The position numbers and the translations under genes are program-made. From Beijerinckiaceae bacterium (GTDB lineage Bacteria > Pseudomonadota > Alphaproteobacteria > Rhizobiales > Beijerinckiaceae), in the NCBI GenBank assembly GCA_019745195.1, contig JAIETL010000059.1, positions 29,450 to 93,449 of the forward strand: a DNA stretch of 64,000 bases, given 5' to 3'. Of this stretch, positions 52,822 through 63,286 are shown piece after piece (position 1 is the stretch's first letter; the number at the start of each line of letters is the position of its first letter). The notes beneath the pieces are model-generated. The model was not told where the DNA came from. It did no database searches and saw only the letters and a list, made by a program, of their open reading frames with translations.

Positions 52822-53355
52822 GTGAGTCGACCAACTGCCGGCGACGGTGAGGCCGAAACCGAACGGGCGATACTCGCTGGCGGCTGCTTCTGGGGCTTGG
52901 AGGATCTGCTGCGCCGAGCCAAGGGCGTCGTCTCGACGCGTGTCGGCTACATCGGCGGCGAAATGCCCGATCCGACCTATGCGCGACATCATGGCCATGC
53001 GGAAGCTGTGGAAGTCACCTTCGACCCCTCCGTCCTGAGCTATCGAACTCTCCTTGAGCTTTTCTTCCAGATCCACGATCCCACGACCTACGAGCAACAG
53101 GGGAGCGACGTGGGTCCAAGCTACAGGTCGGCGATTTTTCACACCAGCGAGGTGCAGAAGGAGGTCGCCCTAGAGACGGTCGCCGACATCGAGGCGTCAG
53201 GTCGCTGGCCCGGCGCGGTCGTGTCTGAGATCAACCCGGAAGAGCCCTTCTGGGAGGCGGAGCCAGAGCACCAGAAATACCTCGTGCGCCGCCCTGGGGG
53301 CTATAGCTGCCACTTCGTGCGCCCGACCTGGCGTTTGGAGCGACCAGGTCGGTGA
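52822..53355 (+). CDS. msrA: Peptide-methionine (S)-S-oxide reductase MsrA, copy 2
   Basis: 177 residues with the [20 protein letters not shown] active site, [38 protein letters not shown] and a resolving Cys in [10 protein letters not shown]. It is clearly divergent from copies 1 and 3, which are closer to each other. GTG 52822 is the likely start; it is in the same operon as the OsmC fusion gene. No msrB is adjacent. Confidence 0.93.
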   Translation: MSRPTAGDGEAETERAILAGGCFWGLEDLLRRAKGVVSTRVGYIGGEMPDPTYARHHGHAEAVEVTFDPSVLSYRTLLELFFQIHDPTTYEQQGSDVGPSYRSAIFHTSEVQKEVALETVADIEASGRWPGAVVSEINPEEPFWEAEPEHQKYLVRRPGGYSCHFVRPTWRLERPGR

Positions 53356-53671
53356 TTGGGTCGAAGCTTTTCTCTTGGGGATGCGGAAGGGCGGCAAGCT
53401 GGGCTCCCGGGGGGAACCCCCGCTCCACTGACCCGTCGGGATCAAGCCAGTTCGGTAAAGTGGCCGGCGCAGCCTCCTCGAACGGAGGAAACCGTATGTA
53501 TCGGCTCGGTGGGACCGAGCGCCGGCGTCCGATTCCTCGCCGGGTGCTTTTTATCGCAGGGCTCGCGGAGGCAATGAAATTCGATCTTCCGAGTAGGCGC
53601 CGCCCCTCTCCGCCGCATCACTCCTCGTGACTTTCCTACCGCTTCCGTCACGGCCGGCAATCAACCGCCGT
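53356..53671. other. Gap with a small open frame of doubtful status
   Basis: Contains a G/C hairpin near 53405 and, at 53496-53630, a 44-codon open frame beginning MYRLGGTERRRPIPRRVLFI after a strong GGAGG. The codons after residue 25 look random; the frame may or may not be expressed. Confidence 0.3.
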
Positions 53672-54226
53672 TTATCGCGAGCCTCCCAACGCGCCGTCGT
53701 CCCTCTCGCGATCGACACCTCGCTGATACAATTCGGCATCGACGGGGCAGTTCGCGCAGCCCTCGTAGCAGCACAGTCGGCATATATAGTATGAATGATC
53801 AAGGTTCTCCAAGCGATCTCGCAGAACGCGTTCCGCGATATCGGATAAGATTTTCAATTCATCAGCATTGAGGATAGATAGTCCTTCGGCAATTACTTTG
53901 TCGCGCGAGGCCAGGACCTCGTCGCTCGCGACCTTCCCGGCTGGAGTAAGATAGAGGGAGCGCGTTCGCCCGTCCGTCGAATGCTCCCTGCGTTCAATCA
54001 ACGCCTCGGCCGCCAATCGATCGACCAGGCGAACGGCTCCTGCGTGCGAAAGGCCTACCCCGATCGCGAGCATGCGGATCGACAGCCCGGGCTTGTGCGC
54101 GAGCAGCGCCAGCGCCGAGGCGGCGGGTCCAGCTTCCGGCGCCCGCGATGAACTGGCGCGAACGATGTCGTCGCTGATCATGAGTGCGAACGCCCCGAAT
54201 ATATTTCGATCCCGAGGTCCATCCAT
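53672..54226 (-). CDS. MarR-family regulator with Cys-rich C-terminus
   Basis: 184 residues. The MarR fold is complete (LSIRMLAIGVGLSHAGAVRL, VDRLAAEALIERREHSTDGR and the SLYLTPAGK wing). After the dimerisation helix comes YYICRLCCYEGCANCPVDAE, that is C-x2-C-C-x3-C-x2-C, a compact cluster that could bind a metal or act as a thiol switch. It is a paralogue of the MarR at 45894. Divergent from the aldo/keto reductase gene with a 475-bp gap. Confidence 0.88.
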   Translation of the reverse strand: MDGPRDRNIFGAFALMISDDIVRASSSRAPEAGPAASALALLAHKPGLSIRMLAIGVGLSHAGAVRLVDRLAAEALIERREHSTDGRTRSLYLTPAGKVASDEVLASRDKVIAEGLSILNADELKILSDIAERVLRDRLENLDHSYYICRLCCYEGCANCPVDAELYQRGVDRERDDGALGGSR

Positions 54227-54398
54227 TCCCCATCTATATGTGCGCAGAGCATGGACATCAAGCCTGCCCTCGGCACCCTCACCCCGCTTTTTGGGTGGAT
54301 AAATTTACGCTTGGAGAGTTTTTAAGCAGCATTTTGGCCGATCGTTCGAGAAAATCCGGTCCGAATTCATCTCTGGCTGAGGAACGACCTATACTTTG

Positions 54399-54410
54399 AA
54401 GCTATAGCTT
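54399..54410. promoter_or_regulatory. Perfect palindrome AAGCTATAGCTT in the marR/aldo-keto reductase gap
   Basis: A 12-bp dyad in the 475-bp intergenic stretch 54227-54701, about 290 bp before the reductase gene. Its presence is certain; a role as operator is a guess. The rest of the gap shows nothing recognisable. Confidence 0.3.
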
Positions 54411-54638
54411 AAGGGAAATCTCTGCGTCCATTCCTTGCGCCTGCGGCCAAACTCGCTTCATGTGATTGACGACAGCTGATCACCTGACTGGACTGTGCTT
54501 ATGTTCGGGTCATCGGCGCAGCGATGGCCCGTCGGCATCCCGACGTCACCTCGTACATGTGGATGGCCATGACCGAAGCACGCTCGCTACGACCGCAACG
54601 GGCCACGACCGCCGCAAGTTTCCGGCCGGCGCCGCTGA

Positions 54639-55688
<1,050 letters not shown>

Positions 55689-56068
55689 GCAGACCGAACG
55701 GGAAATCGGAAAGAACACTTGGGCCAATATTGAGGGATCGGATGGTGCCGCCGCGACGTATAAGGCGTACAATCAGATTAGTTCAGTGCAACGTCGGCAG
55801 GCTCGCCGGATGATTGCTTTCCATCTCCCGTCGCAGTTCCTACTTATCCGAAGATATAATTTATATCCGTGCCGTTCTTGGCGAGGGTGACGAGGTGAGC
55901 TCGGCAGCGACCTCTCTGTCGCCGGCCTTGATTTCGAACCCGCAATTCTCGCGGCAGCTGCGTCGGCGCAGCGAAGCGCGAGCCAAACAGCCCATCACGA
56001 CCGCTCGATATTTTTGTATGCGCAACGCATGAATTCGTTCATCAATAGAAATTGGTAAGGGGACTCAC
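55689..56068. other. Intergenic stretch holding two palindromes
   Basis: No gene seen. It carries a perfect 7-1-7 dyad GATATAA-T-TTATATC at 55853-55867 and the 6-3-6 operator candidate at 56017-56031, both in AT-rich DNA ahead of the DUF417 gene, so the promoter probably lies between or around them. Confidence 0.5.
56017..56031. promoter_or_regulatory. 6-3-6 palindrome TATGCG-CAA-CGCATG (shared operator candidate, site 2)
   Basis: Located 38 bp upstream of the DUF417 gene. One base at the edge differs from a perfect dyad; the inner ATGCG-CAA-CGCAT is perfect and matches the dyads at 45867 and 57095. Confidence 0.65.
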
Positions 56069-56557
56069 ATGAGCATTTTCGACCGATACGAATTTCTTGT
56101 CGCGGAAAGAGACCGCAGGGACCTTGCCTTGCTCAGATGGGCTCTCGTGATCATTTTCGTGTGGTTCGGCGCGATGAAGTTCACGGCGTACGAGGCCGAC
56201 GCTATCGCCCCATTGATCGGACACAGCCCGATCATGGGTTGGCTGAGCATTTTCGGGATGCGGGGGCAGAGTTATCTCATCGGCGTCATTGAGCTGTCGA
56301 CAGCTTTCGTTCTGATCCTCGGCGCCTTTCGCCCCCTCTTCTCCGCGCTCGGTGCGCTGATGTCGGCTGGGACGTATCTGATCACGCTGACGTTCTTCGT
56401 CACCACCCCCGGTGTCGGTGAGCCGACTGCCGGCGGTTTCCCTGCGCTATCAGCTATGCCAGGGCAGTTTATACTCAAGGACGCAGTGCTGCTGGCGGCG
56501 TCCCTCGTACTTCTGCGGGCTTCGATCCGCGACAGAGGCGCGCTCGTGCCTTCGTGA
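56069..56557 (+). CDS. DUF417 (RclC/YkgB-like) inner-membrane protein
   Basis: 162 residues with four hydrophobic helices and the family marks RWALVIIFVWFGAMKFTAYE, IAPLIGHSPIMGWLS and a late MPGQFILKDAVLLAASLVLL. Its E. coli relative RclC (YkgB) is induced by reactive chlorine and protects against HOCl together with RclA and RclB. AAGGGG precedes the ATG. The palindromic site in its promoter suggests repression by a MarR-type protein rather than activation by RclR, which is absent here. Confidence 0.88.
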   Translation: MSIFDRYEFLVAERDRRDLALLRWALVIIFVWFGAMKFTAYEADAIAPLIGHSPIMGWLSIFGMRGQSYLIGVIELSTAFVLILGAFRPLFSALGALMSAGTYLITLTFFVTTPGVGEPTAGGFPALSAMPGQFILKDAVLLAASLVLLRASIRDRGALVPS

Positions 56558-57214
56558 CTGCGGTCTTCCAGCCGGGCGGTTGAGCGATTGATAGAGAACC
56601 GCGGCGGGGCCTGAAAAAATACCCCGTCGCTGTCTCAGCTCGAACGCGCCCGATGCCGGCGAGGCTTCGCCGGCATCGGCGAAGGTCCACTCTGGATCGA
56701 GCGCGAACTTCTCACACTGCCGAAGCAGCGACCACCCGAGACCCGCGGATAATCGTTCGGGTGAGCGATACTCGGGAGAGCGTTAGTCTTCTGAAGGGCC
56801 TCCGGACCGCTTCGATGTTCCCCCAAGGGATCACGGAGGATGGTTCATGGCTAGCCGACGAGATCGACGAGACGACGCTCCGCAGCTGATCGACCACCAG
56901 ATCGCGGAGGCGCGCCAGAAAGGCGCTGAACCAGATCGCGGCGGTCTCTTTCGATCGAGGCCGCGGCGCTGAAGAAGCGTGGCGGTCTTTCCCCCTCGTC
57001 CGGACAAACCGCACGACGGCTGTGATCCGAGATCCTCGCAAGGCACGAAACGGAGGGATGACCGACCACCGATAGGCATCCCATGGCTAATTTATATGCG
57101 TTGCGCATATAGACAAGCTCCGAGGCCATGATTATATGCGTTGATCATACTTCTCTGGGCGCTTTCGAGGCGGCCTCGCGAAGGAGCATCAGTCAGGCGC
57201 GGCGCCGAGGGCAA
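56558..57214. other. Intergenic stretch with a doubtful small frame and operator sites
   Basis: About 655 bp. A 41-codon frame at 56847-56972 (MASRRDRRDDAPQLIDHQIA) has GGAGG upstream but no recognisable family. The 3' end carries the palindromes near 57095 and 57135. The rest is featureless. Confidence 0.4.
57095..57149. promoter_or_regulatory. 6-3-6 palindrome TATGCG-TTG-CGCATA plus a degenerate second site (sites 3a, 3b)
   Basis: A perfect dyad TATGCGTTGCGCATA lies at 57095-57109. A second copy TATGCGTTGATCATA at 57135-57149 keeps the left half and the outer CATA of the right. Together they precede the LysR gene at 57215 by 65-120 bp. Confidence 0.65.
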
Positions 57215-58090
57215 ATGGAACTCAATCAGGTCAGCTATTTCATCAACTTAGCCGAGACGCTGAATTTCACGGCGGCCGCTCGCTTGAGCGGTGTGTCGCA
57301 GCCGAGTCTGACCCGAGCCATCCGCCGCTTGGAAGATGAGCTTGGCGGGCCCTTGATCTATCGCGACGGGAAAAACAGCCGCCTGACCGGTCTCGGCCAG
57401 GATGTCGAGGCGGAGTTCCGGCGCATGGTGGCCGCGATGAAAAGCGTCCGCGATCACTCTGAAAACTGGGCGATGGGCGGGCATCGAGTGTTGGATGTCG
57501 CCGTCGCATCTACCGTAGGACCAAAAGCGTTCACGGCCTTTCTCGAGGGCGCATTGGCGGAAATGCCGTCCATCGAAATCAAGGTGCACTCGCTCCAGTC
57601 GGACGAGGACACATCGGAGGTGCTTTCGGGAAAATACCACGCGTGCATCATGCCGCGTGAAACGAGGCCGGAACGCAAGCTGGACGTGCACACCTTATTC
57701 CGGGAACGCTTCGTGCTCGGCTGCTCCGCGAGCCACCCCTTGGCCGCCAGCGAGGTCGTGCGCTGCGAAGACCTGCTCGAGTTTCCTTTCGTCGATCGCC
57801 TGAAATGCGAATTTCGCGATCAGATCCTTGATCACTTCGCGCGACGGGACTTGGTCATGCAACCCCGGTTTCGATCGGATCGTGAGGACTGGGTGCAAAA
57901 GGTCGTCGCCGACGGCGATGCCATCTGCATTCTTCCGGAACGATCGGCCACGGTGGACGGTCTCGTGACTCGACCGATCGAGGGGTTCGTCCTGGAGCGC
58001 GAAGTCGTGATCGCGACGGTATCCGGCTCTACGGCGACGGTCGAGATTCGGAAGATCGCGCAGTTGGCCGCCCACTACGAATGGCGATAG
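57215..58090 (+). CDS. LysR-family transcriptional regulator
   Basis: 291 residues from ATG 57215 (MELNQVSYFINLAETLNFTA, LSGVSQPSLTRAIRRLEDEL), preceded by GAGGG. The family N-terminus decides this start; in-frame sequence back to 57128 is not LysR-like. Its effector domain includes CSASHPLAASEVVRCEDLLE. Two or three Cys are present (including DGDAICILPE). It is preceded by operator sites shared with other stress genes, and may itself be a layer of the response. Confidence 0.92.
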   Translation: MELNQVSYFINLAETLNFTAAARLSGVSQPSLTRAIRRLEDELGGPLIYRDGKNSRLTGLGQDVEAEFRRMVAAMKSVRDHSENWAMGGHRVLDVAVASTVGPKAFTAFLEGALAEMPSIEIKVHSLQSDEDTSEVLSGKYHACIMPRETRPERKLDVHTLFRERFVLGCSASHPLAASEVVRCEDLLEFPFVDRLKCEFRDQILDHFARRDLVMQPRFRSDREDWVQKVVADGDAICILPERSATVDGLVTRPIEGFVLEREVVIATVSGSTATVEIRKIAQLAAHYEWR

Positions 58091-58775
58091 GAGGCTGCCC
58101 GAGAGGTTCGACAGCCATTCGTGGCGAGTTCCCGGGCGTACGGCTGCCAACCCGCCGGGCGCTATACCCTCCGAGTCGACCGCGGCTCGGTACAGCGGCG
58201 GGGCGCTCACGTTCCAAGTAATCCGAAGAGGACGAGCCCCTCGCCGTGACCGAAGCTGCACCGCGACCGAGGCGCCAGGATCAACGCGCGTTGCCTAGGC
58301 CCACGAGGACGATGGAAGCGCGGACGGGCGGCGCTGCGGCGTATGCCCGGCTTGGTCCGGCGTCGTAACGGAGCACCTACACGGCGCTGCCCATCACACG
58401 TCGCGCGAGCCAAATTCGCTCCCGCAGGGACATGGGGCCACCAATTCCTGCGCTGGCTGACGATCGCGCCCGTGGGCGTCTGCTCAGGATCAATTCGGGT
58501 CGAATGTTCGGATGCCGAGAGCTCCCTATCCGAATGGTCAATTATCAAGCGCGGAGCGGTCGGTCTAACTAGGAAAACCGACAACAACTCGATGAAAGAA
58601 ATCGAGCGTCCTGGGAGACGGAAGCTGTGCGGCTCACGAAACGGCGTCGTCGCTATGGAAATTATACGCACGGCGTATTGGCTAATTCGAGGGCGCACTA
58701 CGATACTCGATGGGAATGACCAACGGCATCCATCCATCGCGGAGCGTCCGGCCACGAAAATTACTGGAGCGTGTC
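58091..58775. promoter_or_regulatory. Intergenic stretch with palindrome ATACGC-ACG-GCGTAT at 58664-58678
   Basis: About 685 bp with no clear gene. The last 200 bp are AT-rich; a perfect 6-3-6 dyad ATACGC-ACG-GCGTAT lies 98 bp before msrB. Its half-sites differ from TATGCG, so it is a separate operator, perhaps for another regulator. Confidence 0.45.
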
Positions 58776-59219
58776 ATGAAGTTTGAAAAATCGCAGGAAG
58801 CCGTCGATCGCCTGACCCCCGAGCAGCGCCGAATTACTCAGGAATCCGGCACCGAAAGGGCCTTCACGGGCGAGTACAACCGAAACAAGAAGCCTGGTAT
58901 CTACGTCGATGTCGTTTCGGGTGAGCCGCTCTTCGCTTCGACGGACAAGTTCGATTCCGGTACCGGCTGGCCCAGCTTCACCAAGCCGATCGTCGCGGCG
59001 AACGTGAACGAGGTGCGCGACAGCACGCACGGCATGGTCCGGACGGAAGTCAGGTCGGTACACGCCGACAGCCATCTCGGCCACGTGTTCCCCGACGGTC
59101 CTTCCGACCGCGGCGGCCTGCGCTACTGCATCAATTCGGCGTCCCTTCGCTTCATCCCTCGCGAAGAGATGGAGACCGAGGGATATGGCGAGTATCTCGA
59201 CCAGGTTGAGGAGGTTTGA
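58776..59219 (+). CDS. msrB: Peptide-methionine (R)-S-oxide reductase MsrB, copy 2
   Basis: 147 residues: [40 protein letters not shown], the intact [26 protein letters not shown] and the catalytic Cys in [12 protein letters not shown]. It keeps the active-site Trp that copy 1 has lost. GGAG precedes ATG 58776. Together with the adjacent msrA it forms a second msrB-msrA operon, with one base between stop and start, as at 39032-39034. Confidence 0.95.
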   Translation: MKFEKSQEAVDRLTPEQRRITQESGTERAFTGEYNRNKKPGIYVDVVSGEPLFASTDKFDSGTGWPSFTKPIVAANVNEVRDSTHGMVRTEVRSVHADSHLGHVFPDGPSDRGGLRYCINSASLRFIPREEMETEGYGEYLDQVEEV

Positions 59220-59220
59220 C

Positions 59221-59760
59221 ATGAATCAGCGCGCTGTTCTCGCAGGCGGATGCTTCTGGGGTATGCAGGACCTGATCCGCAAGCGGCCGGGCATCGTCTC
59301 GACCCGTGTGGGCTATACCGGCGGGGATGTTCCGAACGCCACCTATCGCAATCACGGCACGCATGCCGAGGGAATCGAGATCGTCTTCGACCCTGCGGTG
59401 ACGAGCTACCGGAACATCCTGGAATATTTCTTCCAGATCCACGACCCGACGACGAAGAACCGCCAGGGCAATGATCTCGGGCTCTCCTACCGTTCGGGCA
59501 TCTACTACGTCGACGAGGAGCAGAAGCGCGTCGCCGAGGAGACGATCGCCGACTTGGATGCCTCGGGGCTGTGGGGTGGCAAGGTGGTCACCGAGGTCGA
59601 GCCGGTCGGCGACTTCTGGGAGGCCGAACCGGAGCACCAGGATTATCTGGAGAAGAGGCCGGGCGGCTATACCTGTCACTTCCCCCGTGCCGGCTGGGTG
59701 CTCCCGAAGCGGCAGAACGCCGGCGATGCGCGGCCCGAAGCCGGGATTGCAGCGGAATAG
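59221..59760 (+). CDS. msrA: Peptide-methionine (S)-S-oxide reductase MsrA, copy 3
   Basis: 179 residues, closely related to copy 1: [58 protein letters not shown] and [22 protein letters not shown]-terminal extension ([13 protein letters not shown]) is unlike copy 1. GTTGAGGAGG precedes ATG. The duplication of the pair with identical spacing suggests duplication followed by divergence. Confidence 0.95.
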   Translation: MNQRAVLAGGCFWGMQDLIRKRPGIVSTRVGYTGGDVPNATYRNHGTHAEGIEIVFDPAVTSYRNILEYFFQIHDPTTKNRQGNDLGLSYRSGIYYVDEEQKRVAEETIADLDASGLWGGKVVTEVEPVGDFWEAEPEHQDYLEKRPGGYTCHFPRAGWVLPKRQNAGDARPEAGIAAE

Positions 59761-60011
59761 GATTCCCGGGCGCTCTCGCTCCGGTGATCCGTTCGCAATC
59801 TTCGTGGCCGCGTCGTCCAACGATGCGGTCATCGAGCCCGGCCGGGCGAGACGGGGCATTCCAACCAGCCGCCGTCGCACACCAGGAACACAGAATTGCC
59901 AGACCTTTCGTCCTTTCCGATCACACAGCGCCGGCTGGCATCCGCATGGCTCGGACTAGGGCCAGCTCGGCCGGCTGCACGGGCCGGCTTGCAGATCCCT
60001 GCGAGGTCGGC

Positions 60012-60980
60012 ATGAGCGTCATCGCCGCCTACTATTACAAAGACGGCAAGCGTATCCGGGAAATCGCGATCGACGAGCGCGTCCAGCTGGGCGAGGATCG
60101 CTCGGGGTTCTGTTGGATCGCGCTTCTCGATCCGACGGCGGGCGAGCTTCAAGCGATCCAGGCGACCTATCACCTTCATCCGTTGGCCATCGACAACGCG
60201 ATGCATCCCCTCTGCCCGCCCAAGCTGGAGGTCTACAACGACGAGCTTTACGTCGTCGCTCAGACCGCCGAGCTGGTCGGTGACGAGATCCGCTATGGCA
60301 AGATGGCGATCTTCACCGGGCACAATCATCTCATCAGCGTACGGCACGGCAACGCCGGAGCCCTCGGCGACCTTCGGGAGCAGCTCGAAGCTTCGCCGGC
60401 GCCCTTCGCGAAGGGGGTCGACTACGTACTCCACGCAATCCTGCACCGGATCGTCGACCGATATCTGCCGATCTTCGAAATGATCGAGGACGACGTTCTG
60501 GAGATGGAGAGACGGTCGCTGGACGACTTTCTCGGGCGAAAGGAAGTCGCCCGTATCTTCCAACTGAGGTCCGAACTCACGCGCTTCCAACGTACGCTCG
60601 GAGCTATGGGCGAACTGGTGCGAAAGCTCGTTCGCGGTCACTTTCCCTGCATCACCGCCGAAGTCAGTCCCTACTTCAGCGACGTCGCCGACCATCTCCA
60701 TCGTGTGCAGTCCATGGTCGACGGTCTTCTTCAGGTTCTGTCCACCGTCTTCGAGGCCAGCAGCCTTCTGGAAGCGCAGCGGACCGGCGTCATCACACGC
60801 CAGTTGGCGGCCTGGGCGGCGATACTGGCGGTCCCGACCGCGATCGCCGGCATCTACGGCATGAACTTCAAGAACATGCCGGAACTGGACACCGCCTACG
60901 GCTACTTCGTCGTACTCGGGGTGATAGCGTTGTGCTGCCTCTTCCTCTTCGTGCGCTTCAAACGGGCGAAGTGGCTATGA
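60012..60980 (+). CDS. corA: CorA-family magnesium/divalent-cation channel
   Basis: 322 residues with a large cytoplasmic N-terminal part, and near the C-terminus the channel signature YGMNF (G-M-N at about 283-285) with two membrane helices (LAAWAAILAVPTAIAGIYGM and YFVVLGVIALCCLFLFVRF). It carries Mg2+ or other divalent ions. GAGGTCGGC precedes ATG 60012. It is in the same direction as the msr genes but 250 bp away. Confidence 0.93.
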   Translation: MSVIAAYYYKDGKRIREIAIDERVQLGEDRSGFCWIALLDPTAGELQAIQATYHLHPLAIDNAMHPLCPPKLEVYNDELYVVAQTAELVGDEIRYGKMAIFTGHNHLISVRHGNAGALGDLREQLEASPAPFAKGVDYVLHAILHRIVDRYLPIFEMIEDDVLEMERRSLDDFLGRKEVARIFQLRSELTRFQRTLGAMGELVRKLVRGHFPCITAEVSPYFSDVADHLHRVQSMVDGLLQVLSTVFEASSLLEAQRTGVITRQLAAWAAILAVPTAIAGIYGMNFKNMPELDTAYGYFVVLGVIALCCLFLFVRFKRAKWL

Positions 60981-61050
60981 AGACCGCGGCTCGCCTCATC
61001 GGACGCAACTCGACGGTTTCCAGCGCACAACGCTTGGCAAAGGTACACCC

Positions 61051-61623
61051 ATGACAGCTCAAGTAACGGACGTTCTCGAGGCCGTGCAGTCCTTCATCGC
61101 CAAGGGCTACGACCGAGAGTACCGCGTAAAGAACGGAAACCTCGTCGATCTCGAGTTCGGATCGCCCCTGGATGCGTGTTCCATGCACGTCGACGCGGCA
61201 TTGCGCCTCGAAAGCGGGGACGATGCCGAAGACGCTTCCAACATCTACGCGATCACCGATCCGGCGACCGGGCACAAGGGTCTGTTGATCGACGCGTTCG
61301 ACGTGTTCGACGAGATATGCCATCGCGACTTTTCCGAGCGACTGGTGGCGCGTCGGGAAACGGCGCCGGCGGGCGACCAGGACGTGCCGAGCAAGCACGG
61401 ACTGCGCAAGGTCTACAAGACCGAGTTCGAGCTCGATCCCGAGCGATACGTTCTCCGCGAAGGCTTTCCGGACTTCCCGCCATGCCCGTTCGGCGAGTCC
61501 TTCAGCATCCTCGGCTTCGACACCGCCGAGCAATCCTACGTCTGGCTCGTCACGAGCATCATCAAGGACTCTCGGCTGATCAGGATCCCCTACCAGGGAG
61601 AGGACGTCGTCACCGACGAATAG
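61051..61623 (+). CDS. Hypothetical protein (190 aa)
   Basis: The N-terminal half (TDVLEAVQSFIAKGYDREYR, then an IYAITDPATGHKGLLIDAFD strand) resembles a small domain that is mislabelled in databases as phosphoribosylpyrophosphate synthetase; no PRPP-synthase motif is present. The C-terminus (EFELDPERYVLREGFPDFPP) is unfamiliar. Two Cys are at CPFGES and CSMH. Function unknown. Confidence 0.65.
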   Translation: MTAQVTDVLEAVQSFIAKGYDREYRVKNGNLVDLEFGSPLDACSMHVDAALRLESGDDAEDASNIYAITDPATGHKGLLIDAFDVFDEICHRDFSERLVARRETAPAGDQDVPSKHGLRKVYKTEFELDPERYVLREGFPDFPPCPFGESFSILGFDTAEQSYVWLVTSIIKDSRLIRIPYQGEDVVTDE

Positions 61624-61712
61624 CGACGTCGGAGCGCCAATGGCGTCCGCTCCCGAAGTCACCGACCGGCCAACTTAGCCATTTCGATCACCCGAATACA
61701 AAGAGATGAATC

Positions 61713-62162
61713 ATGGATTGGAATAAGGACCACCTCCGGGACACCATGCTTTCGCTGGAAACCGCGGCGCTGCGTAGCGCCCGCGAAAATTACCTGAATT
61801 ATGTCTCCACCGCTCGCGTCGACCGGACGGAACCGGTCGAGAACGACGAGTTGGCTCAAGCCGAAGTCGCGAGCGACTTCGCCGAGGCCCTCGACGACAC
61901 GCTCGACGACTACGCCGACAAGCTCGAAAAACTCAGGACGATCGATTTCGGACCGAAGTCTACGGTCGGCGAAGGCGCGGTCGTCAAGCTGTCCGGCCGC
62001 TACTTCGTGATCGCGGTGTCGACGGGCAAGTTCACCTGTCGTGGGCGGGAGTTCATGGGCATTTCCACGATGGCGCCTATCTTCGAGGCCCTCGAAGGCG
62101 CCCGTGCAGGGGAAACCGTCCGGTTCAACGGTCGGGACCTCATCCTAGAAGAAGTTGAATAA
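61713..62162 (+). CDS. GreA/GreB-C-terminal-domain-like protein
   Basis: 149 residues. The C-terminal part reads TIDFGPKSTVGEGAVVKLSG, RYFVIAVSTGKFTCRGREFM and GISTMAPIFEALEGARAG, the FKBP-like GreA C-terminal fold with its G-x-x-x-P-I-x-x-A-L-x-G-x-x-x-G-D-x-V block. The N-terminal helix pair has acidic residues in its middle (TEPVENDELAQAEVAS), but not the usual tip. Proteins of this kind bind RNA polymerase and modulate transcription under stress. Function inferred from fold only. Confidence 0.75.
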   Translation: MDWNKDHLRDTMLSLETAALRSARENYLNYVSTARVDRTEPVENDELAQAEVASDFAEALDDTLDDYADKLEKLRTIDFGPKSTVGEGAVVKLSGRYFVIAVSTGKFTCRGREFMGISTMAPIFEALEGARAGETVRFNGRDLILEEVE

Positions 62163-62202
62163 CCGCACTCGCGCCAGCCCATCAAGCGAACTGGAGACAC
62201 CG

Positions 62203-63216
62203 ATGAAAGCCGTTGGTTACAAGGTCCCGGGCCCCATCGCCGAGGACACCGCGCTGGTCGACATCGATCTGCCTCGGCCCGTCGCCGCGGGACACGACAT
62301 CCTGGTCGAGGTGAAGGCCGTCTCGGTCAACCCGGTCGACTACAAGGTCCGCAAGAGCACGCCGCCCGCGGACGGCGATTGGAAGGTTCTGGGTTGGGAT
62401 GCCGCCGGGATCGTGAGCGAGGTCGGTCATGACGCGAAGCGGTTCAAGGTGGGGGACGAGGTCTATTACGCCGGATCGATCACGCGGCCCGGCACCAACG
62501 CCGAGTTCCATCTCGTCGACGCCCGGATCGTCGGTCGCAAACCCGCGTCGCTGTCCTGGGCGGAAGCGGCGGCGCTGCCTCTGACGACGCTGACGGCCTG
62601 GGAGGCGATGTTCGACCGCCTCGACGTGCAGAAGCCCGTTCCCGGCGCTGCGCAGGCGATCCTCATCATCGGTGGCGCCGGCGGGGTCGGGTCGATCGCC
62701 GTCCAGATCGCGCGACAGCGCACGGACCTCACCGTCATCGCGACCGCCTCTCGACCGGAAACCAATGAGTGGGTGAAGGGGCTCGGCGCTCACCACGTCG
62801 TCGACCATTCCCGTCCGCTCGCCGCGCAGATCGCCGAGCTCGGCATCGGCGCTCCCGCTTTCGTCTTTTCGACCACGCATACCGAGCAGCATGGCGCCGA
62901 CATCGCGGAACTGATCGCACCGCAGGGACGGTTCGCATTGATCGACGATCCCAAGGGATTCGACATGATGGTGTTCAAGCGCAAGGCGGTGTCGATCCAC
63001 CACGAGCTGATGTTCACGAGGTCGATCTACGGCACGCCCGACATGGACGAGCAGGGCAAGATCCTCGATGCGATGGCGGTCCTCGTCGACGCCGGCAAGA
63101 TACGCACGACGCTGACCCAGCGACTGTCGCCGATCAACGCCGCCAACCTGAAGACCGTGCATGCGCTGATCGAAAGCGGCGCGGCGAAAGGCAAGATCGT
63201 CCTCGAAGGCTTCTGA
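62203..63216 (+). CDS. Zinc-binding alcohol dehydrogenase / quinone oxidoreductase family
   Basis: 337 residues of the medium-chain dehydrogenase family: N-terminal GroES-like domain (ILVEVKAVSVNPVDYKVRKS), VLGWDAAGIVSEVGHDAKRF, an NAD(P)H Rossmann site LIIGGAGGVGSIAVQIARQ, and ASRPETNEWVKGLGAHHVVD. Catalytic zinc ligands are absent, so it is a zinc-free quinone reductase of the ZADH/QOR type. GGAG precedes ATG 62203. It reduces quinones or enones with NADPH and fits the electrophile-stress theme. Confidence 0.92.
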   Translation: MKAVGYKVPGPIAEDTALVDIDLPRPVAAGHDILVEVKAVSVNPVDYKVRKSTPPADGDWKVLGWDAAGIVSEVGHDAKRFKVGDEVYYAGSITRPGTNAEFHLVDARIVGRKPASLSWAEAAALPLTTLTAWEAMFDRLDVQKPVPGAAQAILIIGGAGGVGSIAVQIARQRTDLTVIATASRPETNEWVKGLGAHHVVDHSRPLAAQIAELGIGAPAFVFSTTHTEQHGADIAELIAPQGRFALIDDPKGFDMMVFKRKAVSIHHELMFTRSIYGTPDMDEQGKILDAMAVLVDAGKIRTTLTQRLSPINAANLKTVHALIESGAAKGKIVLEGF

Positions 63217-63286
63217 CGACCGAGACCATCGACAACTTCTCCGACCTCACGACTGCCGGGCGAAAAGCCTCGGCGAAGGGAATCCC

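Noticed and set aside
61051-61623. Phosphoribosylpyrophosphate synthetase
   Set aside because: Only a vague likeness to a mislabelled small family; no PRPP-binding loop or metal site is present.
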